DNA of 23,534 nt from Ignavibacteriales bacterium (GCA_020059785.1 JAGVBL010000307.1:1-23534); one strand, 5' to 3'. Shown: positions 1 through 6,468, numbered from the stretch's first letter. Notes: a model not told the origin generated them from the letters alone. Numbers and translations are program-made.

Positions 1-271
1 ATCAGAAACACACTCAAATACATTGCAAGCAAAGATCAAAAATTATTCATGCAAGAATTAAGGCAAGTTTACTCTGCCCCCGACTGAAGAAGCTGATCTA
101 ATAGCTCTGGACAAACTCGAAGAAGCTTGGGTCAAGAAATATTCTCTGGCTATAAAAACCTGGAGAAACAATTGGACACATCCTTCAACATTTTTCAAAT
201 ATCCAACTGAAATTAGAAAAATAATTTATACCACCAATGATGTTGAATCTGTGCATCGGCAATTTAGGAAA

Positions 272-291
272 TTTATCTATCCTTTGGCGGA
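272..291. repeat. 20-bp micro-insertion with hairpin, inside the IS256 transposase remnant
   Basis: The 20 bases interrupt the conserved RKVTK codons. Deleting exactly these bases rejoins AAA (269-271) to GTG (292-294) in frame. The segment contains TCC-TTTGGC-GGA, able to form a small stem. It shares the 9-mer ATCCTTTGG (279-287) with the - strand of the 42-bp insertion at 2058-2099. Confidence 0.7.
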
Positions 292-321
292 GTGACAAAA
301 TCGAAAAGTATTTTTCCTAAT

Positions 322-342
322 AGCTTGTCCCGAGTTAGCGGG
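322..342. repeat. 21-bp micro-insertion with palindrome, inside the IS256 transposase remnant
   Basis: Seven extra codons (SLSRVSG) separate FPN from NDAPKKMLFLA. Without them the segment has the length expected for the family. The insert carries TCCCG-AGTTAG-CGGGA (328-332 and 339-343). On the - strand (343 down to 323) it reads TCCCGCTAACTCGGGACAAG then C. This aligns with TCCCGCTTTGCGGGACAGG in the tRNA-derived repeats at 2299-2317 and 2391-2409. Confidence 0.68.
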
Positions 343-490
343 AATGATGCTCCCAAAAAAATGTTGTTCTTAGCTTACAGAGACTCATCTAAAGAATGGA
401 TTATGCAAATACAGAACTGGGCTTTGGTTCTTTCTCATTTATCACTTACTTTTGATGAGAGACTTGAAAATGTTCTTTAATTATAAATTC

Positions 491-517
491 CATTTACACA
501 AATTATTTTACAGACTC
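491..517. repeat. probable right terminal inverted repeat of the IS256-type element
   Basis: Eleven bases after the transposase stop lies a sequence that, read on the - strand, starts GAGTCTGTAAAATAATTTG and continues TGTAAATG. This resembles the IS256-type end, in which a GTC(C/T)GT block precedes an AATTGTGTAAA block. The left copy would lie outside the window, so pairing cannot be confirmed here. Confidence 0.5.
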
Positions 518-554
518 AAATTAGCACTTTCTGCCCGGTTAATTTTAGCCTTTG

Positions 555-713
555 TTACCACCTGGTGTTTTTCGGCTTACTTATAATGAATTTTTGAATA
601 TAGAGAACTTTTTCCGCAAGCATTCTCAATATGTATATCCCCGATAGCAATTCACTGATGTTGATTCTCTGTTCAGATAATAATTGTTCACGCATGACCC
701 TTTCCCTAAGATA
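555..713 (-). pseudogene. 3' tail of a type IX secretion (Por) sorting-domain protein
   Basis: On the - strand an open frame ends at a TAA (555-557). It encodes a tail containing INISELLSGIYILRM and, after a short gap, LYIQKFI. This is the pattern of T9SS type A C-terminal sorting domains (hydrophobic-N-hydrophobic-S-x-L-x-SGIY-hydrophobic, then Y-x-KFI). In T9SS bacteria this domain sends secreted cargo across the outer membrane, where it is cleaved off or exchanged. Only about 50 residues remain. Upstream the frame meets a stop at 714-716, close to where the IS1634-like fragment begins, so the cargo domain was probably lost by insertion and deletion. There is no start and no usable protein. 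The call rests on motif recognition alone. Confidence 0.6.
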
Positions 714-751
714 TTATAAATTTCGAAAGAAATTTTTTTGTTAGAATTAGA

Positions 752-1876
752 TTGATTGAAAGATATTTTCATATTCAATATGGTAAAAGCGCCTACAAAA
801 CATTTCAGAAAATCCTTAATAGTAAAGCCGATATTGAGCTTGCAGCATTAAGTGTTGTTAAAAACATTTTTTCTGAAAGTATTTACTTTGTTCTCTATGA
901 TGTAACAACGCTCTATTTTGAAACATATCATCAAGACGAACTCCGCGTGACGGGCTATTCCAAAGATGATAAATCCAAACAACCGCAGATAGTAATTGGA
1001 TTGTTGGTAACTAAATCGGGCTTTCCTCTTGCACACGAAGTATTTTCCGGTAATACTTTTGAAGGAAAAACAATGCTGCCGGTTCTTGAAAACTTTTCTA
1101 AGACACATAAGGTATCGATGCCAATAGTAGTGGCCGATGCAGCAATGTTATCGGAAAAAGTACTTAGTCAATTAAGGGCACAAAACATTAGCTACATAGT
1201 TGGTGCGCGAGTTGCAAATTTATCGTTCGATATAATCAAAGATATTAGCGAGAAACTAAACAAACAAGATAATAGAGTTCTTCGTATTCCAAGTAAACCT
1301 GGCGAGATGATTTGTTCATTTTCCAAAGATCGATACAAGCAAGATAAACGCGAAATGGAAAAACAAATTGAGAAGGCAGAAAAGCTTGTTGCTCGTAATG
1401 AAAGCGGCAGTCGGGCAAAATTTGTATGCAAGACAAAAAGCCATAGTGTTGAAATGAACAAAGAGCTAATCACAAAGACAAATTTATTGCTTGGGATAAA
1501 AGGATACTGTACCAATATTAATGAAGATGTACTTTCGAATTCTGATGTCATAAAATACTATCACGAATTGTGGCATGTAGAACAAGCTTTTCGAATGAGT
1601 AAAAGTGATCTGGCAAGTCGTCCAATTTTTCATCATAAAGAAGATGCTATCAGGGCACACGTGCTTGTTTGTTTTATGGCGCTGATGTTGGCAAAATATC
1701 TTGAAATAGTCAGCGGGTTATCTATTCGAAGAATACGTGACCTCGTCTGGAATGTTACTGATGCTTATATCCGAGACAATATTGCTGGTAAAACATTTGT
1801 ACTGCGTTCTTCCTTCGATGAAATCATCAACTCTAAACTTAGCATGTTATTAAATAAATGGAACTTGTCATACTAA
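752..1876 (+). pseudogene. IS1634-family transposase, 5'-truncated
   Basis: DDE transposase of the IS1634 group (IS4 superfamily), which would move its own element by cut-and-paste. Counting from the TTG at 752, the catalytic acids are visible: D50 in LYDVTTLYFET, D129 in VVADAAMLS, and E277 in the signature YYHELWHVEQAFRMSKSDL. PQIVIGLLVTKSGFPLA and NTFEGKTMLP are also family hallmarks. Only 374 residues are present against about 500-560 usually, so the N-terminal domain is missing. The frame is open only back to a stop at 707-709, and no ribosome-binding site precedes the TTG. I see no convincing terminal inverted repeats on either side. It is probably an inactive 5'-truncated copy that joined or interrupted the T9SS remnant, although its catalytic core is unbroken. 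Confidence 0.85.
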
Positions 1877-2002
1877 TTGTTGAAAGTCAGGAAAGAATAC
1901 ATTTTGAATAGATATAACAGTCAATAGAACTCATAATTTACGGTAATGTATTCCAAAAACAGGATCAAATTTCTACTTCAGTTTTTTCCCTTTAAAATGA
2001 AC

Positions 2003-2033
2003 AAGCCTTGCAACTCATTGAATTACAAGGCTT
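2003..2033 (-). terminator. hairpin terminator downstream of the broken tRNA-Val copy
   Basis: Inverted repeat AAGCCTTG (2003-2010) and CAAGGCTT (2026-2033) with a 15-nt loop. On the - strand it lies just after the 3' end of the broken tRNA copy and is followed by a weak T-containing stretch (GTTCATTTT). It may once have ended that tRNA transcript. It could also act on + strand transcription from the transposase. Confidence 0.5.
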
Positions 2034-2040
2034 TATCTTG

Positions 2041-2124
2041 TGGGAGCTAATGGATTCTCCCATAGGTCCAAAGGATTCCTTCGGAAGATGCTTTCGGCAG
2101 AACCAATGACCCTCCGCTCTAGAA
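2041..2124 (-). pseudogene. tRNA-Val 3' half interrupted by a 42-bp insertion
   Basis: On the - strand, GAGGGTCATTGGTTC and GAATCCATTAGCTCCCA match the T-arm and acceptor 3' strand of the intact tRNA-Val at 2169-2243 with few changes. They are separated by 42 extra bases (2058-2099) placed in the middle of the T-loop TTCGAA. Homology fades in the anticodon stem around 2115-2124, and the 5' half is absent. This is a dead duplicate of the neighbouring gene. Confidence 0.8.
2058..2099. repeat. 42-bp micro-insertion with hairpins, in the broken tRNA-Val copy
   Basis: Inserted exactly between TTC and GAA of the T-loop. It carries two small hairpins, TTCC-TTC-GGAA (2077-2087) and TGC-TTTCG-GCA (2089-2099). 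The 9-mer CCAAAGGAT (2068-2076) is also present, in reverse orientation, in the 272-291 insertion. It is richer in G+C than its surroundings. Confidence 0.68.
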
Positions 2125-2130
2125 CATGTT

Positions 2131-2162
2131 TAAAAAAATAAAACCCGATAGGTAACATCGGG
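2131..2162 (-). terminator. rho-independent terminator of tRNA-Val
   Basis: Stem CCCGAT (2144-2149) with ATCGGG (2157-2162) and a 7-nt loop. Read on the - strand it lies 7 bases beyond the tRNA 3' end and is followed by TTTTATTTTTTT, a good U-tract. This suits termination of the single tRNA-Val transcript. Confidence 0.75.
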
Positions 2163-2168
2163 CTTTTG

Positions 2169-2243
2169 TGGGAGCTAATGGATTCGAACCAATGACCCTC
2201 TGCTTGTAAGGCAGATGCTCTGAACCAGCTGAGCTAAGCTCCC
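2169..2243 (-). tRNA. tRNA-Val(TAC)
   Basis: 75 nt, CCA not encoded. The acceptor stem GGGAGCT/AGCTCCC has discriminator A. The D arm is GCTC...GAGC, the anticodon arm is TCTGC-CTTACAA-GCAGA with anticodon TAC, and the T arm is ATTGG-TTCGAAT-CCATT. The T stem has one U-U mismatch at its second pair; all other stems pair fully. The promoter lies in the adjacent 92-bp repeat and a terminator follows. Partial copies flank it on both sides, so this is the sole intact member of a collapsed array. Confidence 0.95.
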
Positions 2244-2260
2244 AAATAAATATTTTTACG

Positions 2261-2289
2261 TATGTACTTATCATTGAAACCAAGTCAAA
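2261..2289 (-). promoter_or_regulatory. promoter-like sequence for tRNA-Val (duplicated at 2353-2381)
   Basis: On the - strand TTTGAC (2284-2289) is followed after 17 bp by TACATA (2261-2266), placing a start about 10 nt before the tRNA. The second repeat unit has the same boxes with TAAATA as its -10 (2353-2358). The -35 and spacing are good, the -10 match is weak, and the call is by inspection only. Confidence 0.4.
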
Positions 2290-2298
2290 CGTCTGAAC

Positions 2299-2317
2299 TC
2301 CCGCTTTGCGGGACAGG
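2299..2317. repeat. 19-bp palindromic micro-insertion in tRNA-Val 5' fragment (unit 1)
   Basis: TCCCGC-TTT-GCGGGA (2299-2313) plus CAGG is inserted between CTGAAC and CACCTGAGC, where the intact tRNA has CTGAAC joined to CAGCTGAGC. It is related to the inverted copy at 322-343 in the IS256 remnant. Confidence 0.7.
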
Positions 2318-2390
2318 CACCTGAGCTAAGCTCCCAAATAAATATTTTTACGTATTTACTTATCATTGAAACCAAGTCAAACGTCTGAAC

Positions 2391-2409
2391 TCCCGCTTTG
2401 CGGGACAGG
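2391..2409. repeat. 19-bp palindromic micro-insertion in tRNA-Val 5' fragment (unit 2)
   Basis: Identical copy of the 2299-2317 insertion, 92 bp away. It was probably amplified with the tandem repeat rather than inserted independently. Confidence 0.7.
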
Positions 2410-2505
2410 CACCTGAGCTAAGCTCCCAATGAAAAGATCAAAATTTTGCGTCACAATTATAGAACAATTATCTAAAATTTTCAAACATAATTTGAAATAA
2501 TTTAG

Positions 2506-2578
2506 AGCGGGTGACGGGACTCGAACCCGCGACTTGAAGCTTGGGAAGCTGCCACTCTACCAACTGAGTTACACCCGC
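2506..2578 (-). tRNA. tRNA-Gly(CCC)
   Basis: 73 nt, CCA not encoded. Acceptor stem GCGGGTG/CACCCGC with discriminator T, D arm ACTC...GAGT, anticodon loop TTCCCAA with anticodon CCC, and T arm GCGGG-TTCGAGT-CCCGT. The anticodon stem GCAGC/GCTTC has one C-U mismatch at its second pair, which is unusual but tolerable. Confidence 0.93.
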
Positions 2579-2587
2579 ATTTATACA

Positions 2588-2616
2588 AAATTATTAACGA
2601 CATTACTCTAAATCAA
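2588..2616 (-). promoter_or_regulatory. promoter-like sequence for tRNA-Gly
   Basis: On the - strand TTGATT (2611-2616) and TAATTT (2588-2593) are separated by 17 bp, ending 9 bp before the mature tRNA. By inspection only. Confidence 0.35.
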
Positions 2617-2659
2617 CAACTTTTTCTTTATTTTAACTTTAGAAAATTAATAAGAGAAT

Positions 2660-3337
2660 ATGAGTATTACAAAAAAGCAAAATCAACTACGTGAGCTGAT
2701 AATCTTAATAGTTATTACAATTGCTTCTATAATTCTGTGGGAAACACCGGTAATCTATCCAATTAAAATTATGGTTATTCTTTTCCATGAAATAAGTCAT
2801 GGTATTGCGGCAATACTAACAGGTGGTAAAGTAATTGAATTAAACATCGCATTAGATTTAAGCGGTATTTGCAAAATAGAAGACGGAAATTCCTTCATAA
2901 TTGCGTCTTCGGGTTATTTAGGTAGTCTATTATTTGGTATGCTTTTATTTTATTCATCCCTTAACAAGAAATTAAGTCATATTGTATTACTAATAATTAG
3001 TGGAATCATAATTATTTTCTTAATTAATTCCTCAAAGAATGAATATCTTATTCTAATCACAACAATGGTACTTATATTATTAATAGTGATTATTTATAAA
3101 TCACCGACTTTCTTTTCATCTATCCTCTTAAAAGCATTAGGAATTATAAGCTGCATCTATGTATTAATAGATATTAAACAGGATATTTTCGATTCAACAA
3201 ATTCCTATTCAGATGCTTCGATGTTAGCTGAACTTACTGGAATTCATCAGGCAATATGGGGATTAATCTGGTTGGGTTTATCTGCAATTGGGATTTTATA
3301 TTTATTAATAAAATCTCACAAAAATAAATTTAATTGA
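2660..3337 (+). CDS. M50B-like integral membrane metalloprotease
   Basis: A 225-residue protein that appears to be almost entirely membrane-embedded (helices near 12-30, 34-52, 82-100, 105-122, 128-146, 153-171, 196-216). The zinc motif HEISH is at residues 43-47 in the context FHEISHGIAAILTGGKV. SDASMLAELTG at 184-194 supplies the Asp (D185) expected in the M50B group, and SSGYLGSLLFG matches the family's second conserved helix. M50 enzymes cleave membrane substrates such as anti-sigma factors, but no substrate or partner is visible here. It is the only + strand gene of the core region, starts 81 bp from the divergent tRNA-Gly, and converges with the MFS gene with an 8-bp overlap of the ends. 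No clear Shine-Dalgarno sequence. Confidence 0.75.
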   Translation: MSITKKQNQLRELIILIVITIASIILWETPVIYPIKIMVILFHEISHGIAAILTGGKVIELNIALDLSGICKIEDGNSFIIASSGYLGSLLFGMLLFYSSLNKKLSHIVLLIISGIIIIFLINSSKNEYLILITTMVLILLIVIIYKSPTFFSSILLKALGIISCIYVLIDIKQDIFDSTNSYSDASMLAELTGIHQAIWGLIWLGLSAIGILYLLIKSHKNKFN

Positions 3338-4658
3338 GTATTTCTTTGATTTCTTGTGGTTCGTTTACCTTTGCTAAAATTATTAATCCAATTACAAAGA
3401 AGATGCAAATTGTAAGTATAGCAATTCTCTGTTCGCCCGTAAGAAAACTTACATAACCAAAAACTAATGGACCAATGATTGCGGAGCTTTTTCCAAAAAA
3501 AGAATAGAATCCAAAAAATTCTGTTTTCTTTTCATATGGAGTTAGTTTTGACATTAAACTTCTACTTGTCGATTGTGTTGCACCCATAACACTTCCGGCT
3601 AATAAACCCACTCCGTAAAAACAATATCGTACAATATCATGTGTGTTTAAGGAAAATAATTTTGAAATTTCCTTTACGAGATAATTTTCTGTGCTACTTG
3701 TAACAAATGCAAAAACGATTGTAAAGATCCAAATAATTAGAGAAAATATTAAAGATTTTTTCTGTCCATAAGCATCTGCAATAATTCCAAATACAAGTGA
3801 ACCGACAATTGCCGTTGTTTGAACAATAATAAAAAAGAGAATCAATTCACTCATTGAAAAATTCAAAGTAGAACTGGCATAATTACCGGAAAAAAATATT
3901 ACGGTATTTACACCTTCAATAAAGAAAAAATACGAGAGCAAAAACAATGCAAGATTTTTATAATTTTTTAAATGTGTTATTGTGCTAAACACCCGGTCTA
4001 AACCGATTTTTAGATACGATTTGTCCCTCTTTACTTCTCTTCTTGTATCTTTAAGAAAAATGAAAATCGGTATTGCAAAAATTAAAAAAATTAGAGCAGC
4101 AACCGGGAAAGTCTCTTTAATCATATTTCGATTAATGAATGGATAAACTACTGCAAGTGTAGTTAGAGAGCCCAAATAACCCATTGCAAAACCGTAACCG
4201 CTAACTCGTCCATAATTTTTGGGTGAAGTAATCTCCGGCAAGAACGAATCATAAAAAACAAGTCCAGCTTCAAACCCTACATTTGCAATTATAAATAATA
4301 ATAGTGCGTTAACAATATTTCCTTCATTCAAAAAGAATAAAAGCGCAGTACTTATTATACATAGAAGTGTAAAAAATAAAAGGAACCTTTTCTTACCGGC
4401 TGAATAATCTGCAATAGCTCCAAGTATTGGTGAAATTATTGCTGTTACAAGCATCGAAACACTTGTTCCTATACTCCAATAGAAATCACCAATCGGTTTT
4501 CCGGATGCAATAGTTTGCTTGAAATATACTGCGAATAGAAATGTTACTACGACAATAGAATATGATGTATTTGCAAAATCGAAAAGAGTCCAGACAAAAA
4601 TTCTAAATTTTTCCCGATCTGCGAGCTTAGTAGATTTTCTTTGTAATGGTTTGATCAA
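3330..4658 (-). CDS. UMF1-family MFS transporter
   Basis: A 442-residue permease with about 12 membrane helices. The N-terminus FVWTLFDFANTSYSIVVVTFLFAVYF is the hallmark of the UMF1 (Atg22-like) branch of the major facilitator superfamily. ISPILGAIADYSAGKKRFL is the cytoplasmic loop motif between helices 2 and 3, and ADAYGQKKSLI is its second-half counterpart. Bacterial members are uncharacterised; fungal Atg22 exports amino acids from the vacuole, so the substrate here is unknown. The first ATG lies 32 bp inside the nusB 3' end, pointing to coupled translation. A slightly later start is possible, because the family usually begins only a few residues before the DFAN motif. Confidence 0.85.
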   Translation of the reverse strand: MIKPLQRKSTKLADREKFRIFVWTLFDFANTSYSIVVVTFLFAVYFKQTIASGKPIGDFYWSIGTSVSMLVTAIISPILGAIADYSAGKKRFLLFFTLLCIISTALLFFLNEGNIVNALLLFIIANVGFEAGLVFYDSFLPEITSPKNYGRVSGYGFAMGYLGSLTTLAVVYPFINRNMIKETFPVAALIFLIFAIPIFIFLKDTRREVKRDKSYLKIGLDRVFSTITHLKNYKNLALFLLSYFFFIEGVNTVIFFSGNYASSTLNFSMSELILFFIIVQTTAIVGSLVFGIIADAYGQKKSLIFSLIIWIFTIVFAFVTSSTENYLVKEISKLFSLNTHDIVRYCFYGVGLLAGSVMGATQSTSRSLMSKLTPYEKKTEFFGFYSFFGKSSAIIGPLVFGYVSFLTGEQRIAILTICIFFVIGLIILAKVNEPQEIKEILN

Positions 4659-5103
4659 TAAGTCCTCTGCCGGTTTTATTAAGATTGCCGGATTTTTTTA
4701 GATCGGATAATACTGCATCTAGAATTCCATTTATGAATTTGTTACTATTAGAAGTAGAATAATCTTTTGCAATTTCAATTACTTCATTAATTGTAACCTT
4801 AGGTGGAATATCAGGAAAATTCATCAATTCAGAAATTCCGATTCGAAGAAGAATTCTATCTATAAGCGCAATACGGTCCATTTCCCAGTTAGATACTTTT
4901 TCCTGAATAATTAAGTCGAGATTTCTCGTATTAGCTACAACAGAATCGATAAGCTTTTTTGCAAAATCAATATCCGGAATAGAAGCCAGGTCGGACAAAA
5001 TTCCGTTAGTTAGATTTGTTAATCCTTCTCCATTCAATTCGTATGCGTAAAGAACTTGAAGTACTTTTTCTCTTAGAATGCGTCTATTTGACTTCTTTAT
5101 CAT
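4627..5103 (-). CDS. nusB: transcription antitermination factor NusB
   Basis: A 158-residue all-helical RNA-binding protein that, with NusE (S10), binds boxA of nascent rRNA and supports antitermination. The start NRRILREKVLQVLYAYEL and the C-terminal block PKVTINEVIEIAKDYSTSNSNKFINGILDAVL are diagnostic, as is DRIALIDRILLRIGISELM in the middle. Length is normal for the family. It is probably first in a two-gene unit with the overlapping MFS gene. The 219-bp stretch upstream (5104-5322) is AT-rich, and I see neither a gene nor a clear promoter or terminator in it. Confidence 0.93.
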   Translation of the reverse strand: MIKKSNRRILREKVLQVLYAYELNGEGLTNLTNGILSDLASIPDIDFAKKLIDSVVANTRNLDLIIQEKVSNWEMDRIALIDRILLRIGISELMNFPDIPPKVTINEVIEIAKDYSTSNSNKFINGILDAVLSDLKKSGNLNKTGRGLIDQTITKKIY

Positions 5104-5322
5104 CTTGTTTAAGAACCCCGGGAAATCTTGCTGATAAATCTATAATGTTAGCTATTAAAAAGAAACCTTAAATAAATATTTATTACAAAAATAAATTTCA
5201 GAAAATACAAAGGAACCGTTTACGAAATAATTGTACAGATAATAATAATTTTGAGTTAGAGCCTAATTGTGTACTATTATTCAAAAATATTTGTCTTTAA
5301 CACAGACCCTCTAATTTCAATA

Positions 5323-6435
5323 TTAATGTTTCATCAACTCCCCAATTCTACCATAAGAACCCGAGTGGGACGAAAATATTTTTCTAATACCTCCAATTTG
5401 GCTTAATCTTTCTTCTGCAAGAGTATTAGATGCAACGTGAGTAGGAATTTTTTTGTCATTTGCAATTTTGAGTACTCTCTTCAGGATGTCATATATTGCC
5501 TCGGCTTGTTTCATTGCCCTATCCTGTCTATACCCTTCAAGTTCATTAGCAACATTAATTAAGCCACCAGAATTAATTACATAATCCGGGGCATAGAGAA
5601 TACCTTTATCAATTAACATTGCACCATGTTTATCTTCGTCTTCCAATTGATTATTGGCGCCGCCGGCAATAATATCAAATTTGAATTTGGGAATTGTCTT
5701 ATCATTAATTACAGCACCTAATGCATTAGGAGAAAATATATCGGCATCAATGTCATAAATTTCATCGGGTTTAACAACATGTGCTTTAATTGTCTCAAGT
5801 ACTCGTTTTACCTTATCATCAACTAAATCTGTAATATAAATTTCGGCACCTTCGCTATAAAGGTGTTCACACAGATAGCGTGCTACCTGTCCTGCACCTT
5901 GAACAGCAATTTTTCTTCCACGTAAGGAATCGTTGCCCCATTTTTCCTGAGCACATGCTTTCATACCAACATAAACACCATAAGCAGTAACTGGTGAAGG
6001 GTCTCCGCTTCCACCAAGAGCTTTAGAAATTCCTGTAACATAACGTGTTTCCATTCTAACAAATTCCATGTCTTTAACATCTGTTCCCACATCTTCTGCT
6101 GTAATATATCTTCCACCCAGTCCATCAACAAATTTTCCGAAAGTTCTAAATAACAATTCATTTTTTTGAGATGCGGAATCTCCAATAATAACAGCTTTAC
6201 CACCGCCTAAATTTAATCCGGCAACAGAAGCTTTATAGGTCATACCACGCGAAAGTCTCAAAACATCATTGAGTGCATCGTCAAATGATTTATAATTCCA
6301 CATTCTGGTTCCGCCTAATGCCGGTCCTAAAGTAGTATCGTGAATAGCAATAATTGCCCGTAAACCCGATTCTTTATTACTACAAAAAACAACTTGCTCG
6401 TGTCCATATTTTTCCATCGCTTCGAAGTAGTGCAT
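5323..6435 (-). CDS. leucine (branched-chain amino acid) dehydrogenase
   Basis: NAD-dependent oxidative deamination of leucine, valine and isoleucine to 2-oxoacids, in the cytoplasm. The 370-residue protein carries the catalytic set at the canonical leucine dehydrogenase positions: K68 in MTYKASVAGLNLGGGKA, K80 in GGGK, and D115 in TAEDVGTD. The Rossmann motif GAGQVA is at 180-185, and IAGGANNQL lies in the nucleotide-binding domain. Valine or phenylalanine dehydrogenase specificity cannot be excluded. A purine-rich site GGGAGAGAAG sits just before the ATG. It starts 33 bp after the DUF218 gene and may be co-transcribed. It would feed branched-chain amino acid use or supply precursors for branched fatty acids. 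Confidence 0.92.
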   Translation of the reverse strand: MHYFEAMEKYGHEQVVFCSNKESGLRAIIAIHDTTLGPALGGTRMWNYKSFDDALNDVLRLSRGMTYKASVAGLNLGGGKAVIIGDSASQKNELLFRTFGKFVDGLGGRYITAEDVGTDVKDMEFVRMETRYVTGISKALGGSGDPSPVTAYGVYVGMKACAQEKWGNDSLRGRKIAVQGAGQVARYLCEHLYSEGAEIYITDLVDDKVKRVLETIKAHVVKPDEIYDIDADIFSPNALGAVINDKTIPKFKFDIIAGGANNQLEDEDKHGAMLIDKGILYAPDYVINSGGLINVANELEGYRQDRAMKQAEAIYDILKRVLKIANDKKIPTHVASNTLAEERLSQIGGIRKIFSSHSGSYGRIGELMKH

Positions 6436-6468
6436 TCTTCTCTCCCAATATTTATAAATTAAATGGTG

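Larger units (their letters stand above)
1..480 (+). pseudogene. IS256-family (mutator-type) transposase, C-terminal remnant
   Basis: Decayed DDE transposase whose N-terminal part lies before the window. Frame 1 reads from base 1 to a stop caused by an extra C in the run near 78-84 (tctgcccccgac). The frame then resumes as APTEEADLIALDKLEEAW and continues to IYTTNDVESVHRQFRK, the typical IS256 C-terminal motif (IYTTNxIESxNxxxRK). A 20-bp insertion at 272-291 breaks the frame. Removing it joins RQFRK directly to VTKSKSIFPN, as in the family. A further 21-bp in-frame insertion at 322-342 splits the FPNxDA motif. The rest (KKMLFLAYRD, then WIMQIQNWALVLSHL) matches the family end, with a stop at 478-480. 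It cannot make active enzyme. Family assignment is secure; the exact IS is not identified. Confidence 0.88.
2241..2424. repeat. two 92-bp tandem repeats carrying tRNA-Val 5' fragments
   Basis: Units at 2241-2332 and 2333-2424 are identical except for one base (G at 2264, T at 2356). Read on the - strand each holds three parts. First is a tRNA-Val 5' fragment (acceptor 5' strand and start of the D arm, GGGAGCTTAGCTCAG). Then comes a 19-bp palindromic insertion. Last is a TTCAGA remnant of the D arm followed by a promoter-like stretch. A third GGGAG start at 2427 shows where the next unit would begin. The two tRNA fragments are not functional genes. Confidence 0.85.

Noticed and set aside
848..1551. 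Three open - strand frames opposite the IS1634 transposase
   Set aside because: They have no recognisable domains or start signals, and they overlap a clear DDE transposase.
752..1876. Intact, active IS1634 element
   Set aside because: About 130-180 N-terminal residues are missing, an upstream stop closes the frame, and no terminal inverted repeats were found.
2241..2427. Possible CRISPR array because of near-identical tandem units
   Set aside because: The units are 92 bp, directly adjacent without unique spacers, and consist of tRNA and promoter sequence.
2318..2427. Two apparent extra tRNA 5' ends
   Set aside because: Only the acceptor 5' strand and part of the D arm are present; there is no anticodon or T arm.
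5104..5322. Possible small gene or regulatory RNA between leucine dehydrogenase and nusB
   Set aside because: AT-rich sequence with no open frame of note, no strong hairpin with a T-tract and no recognisable promoter.
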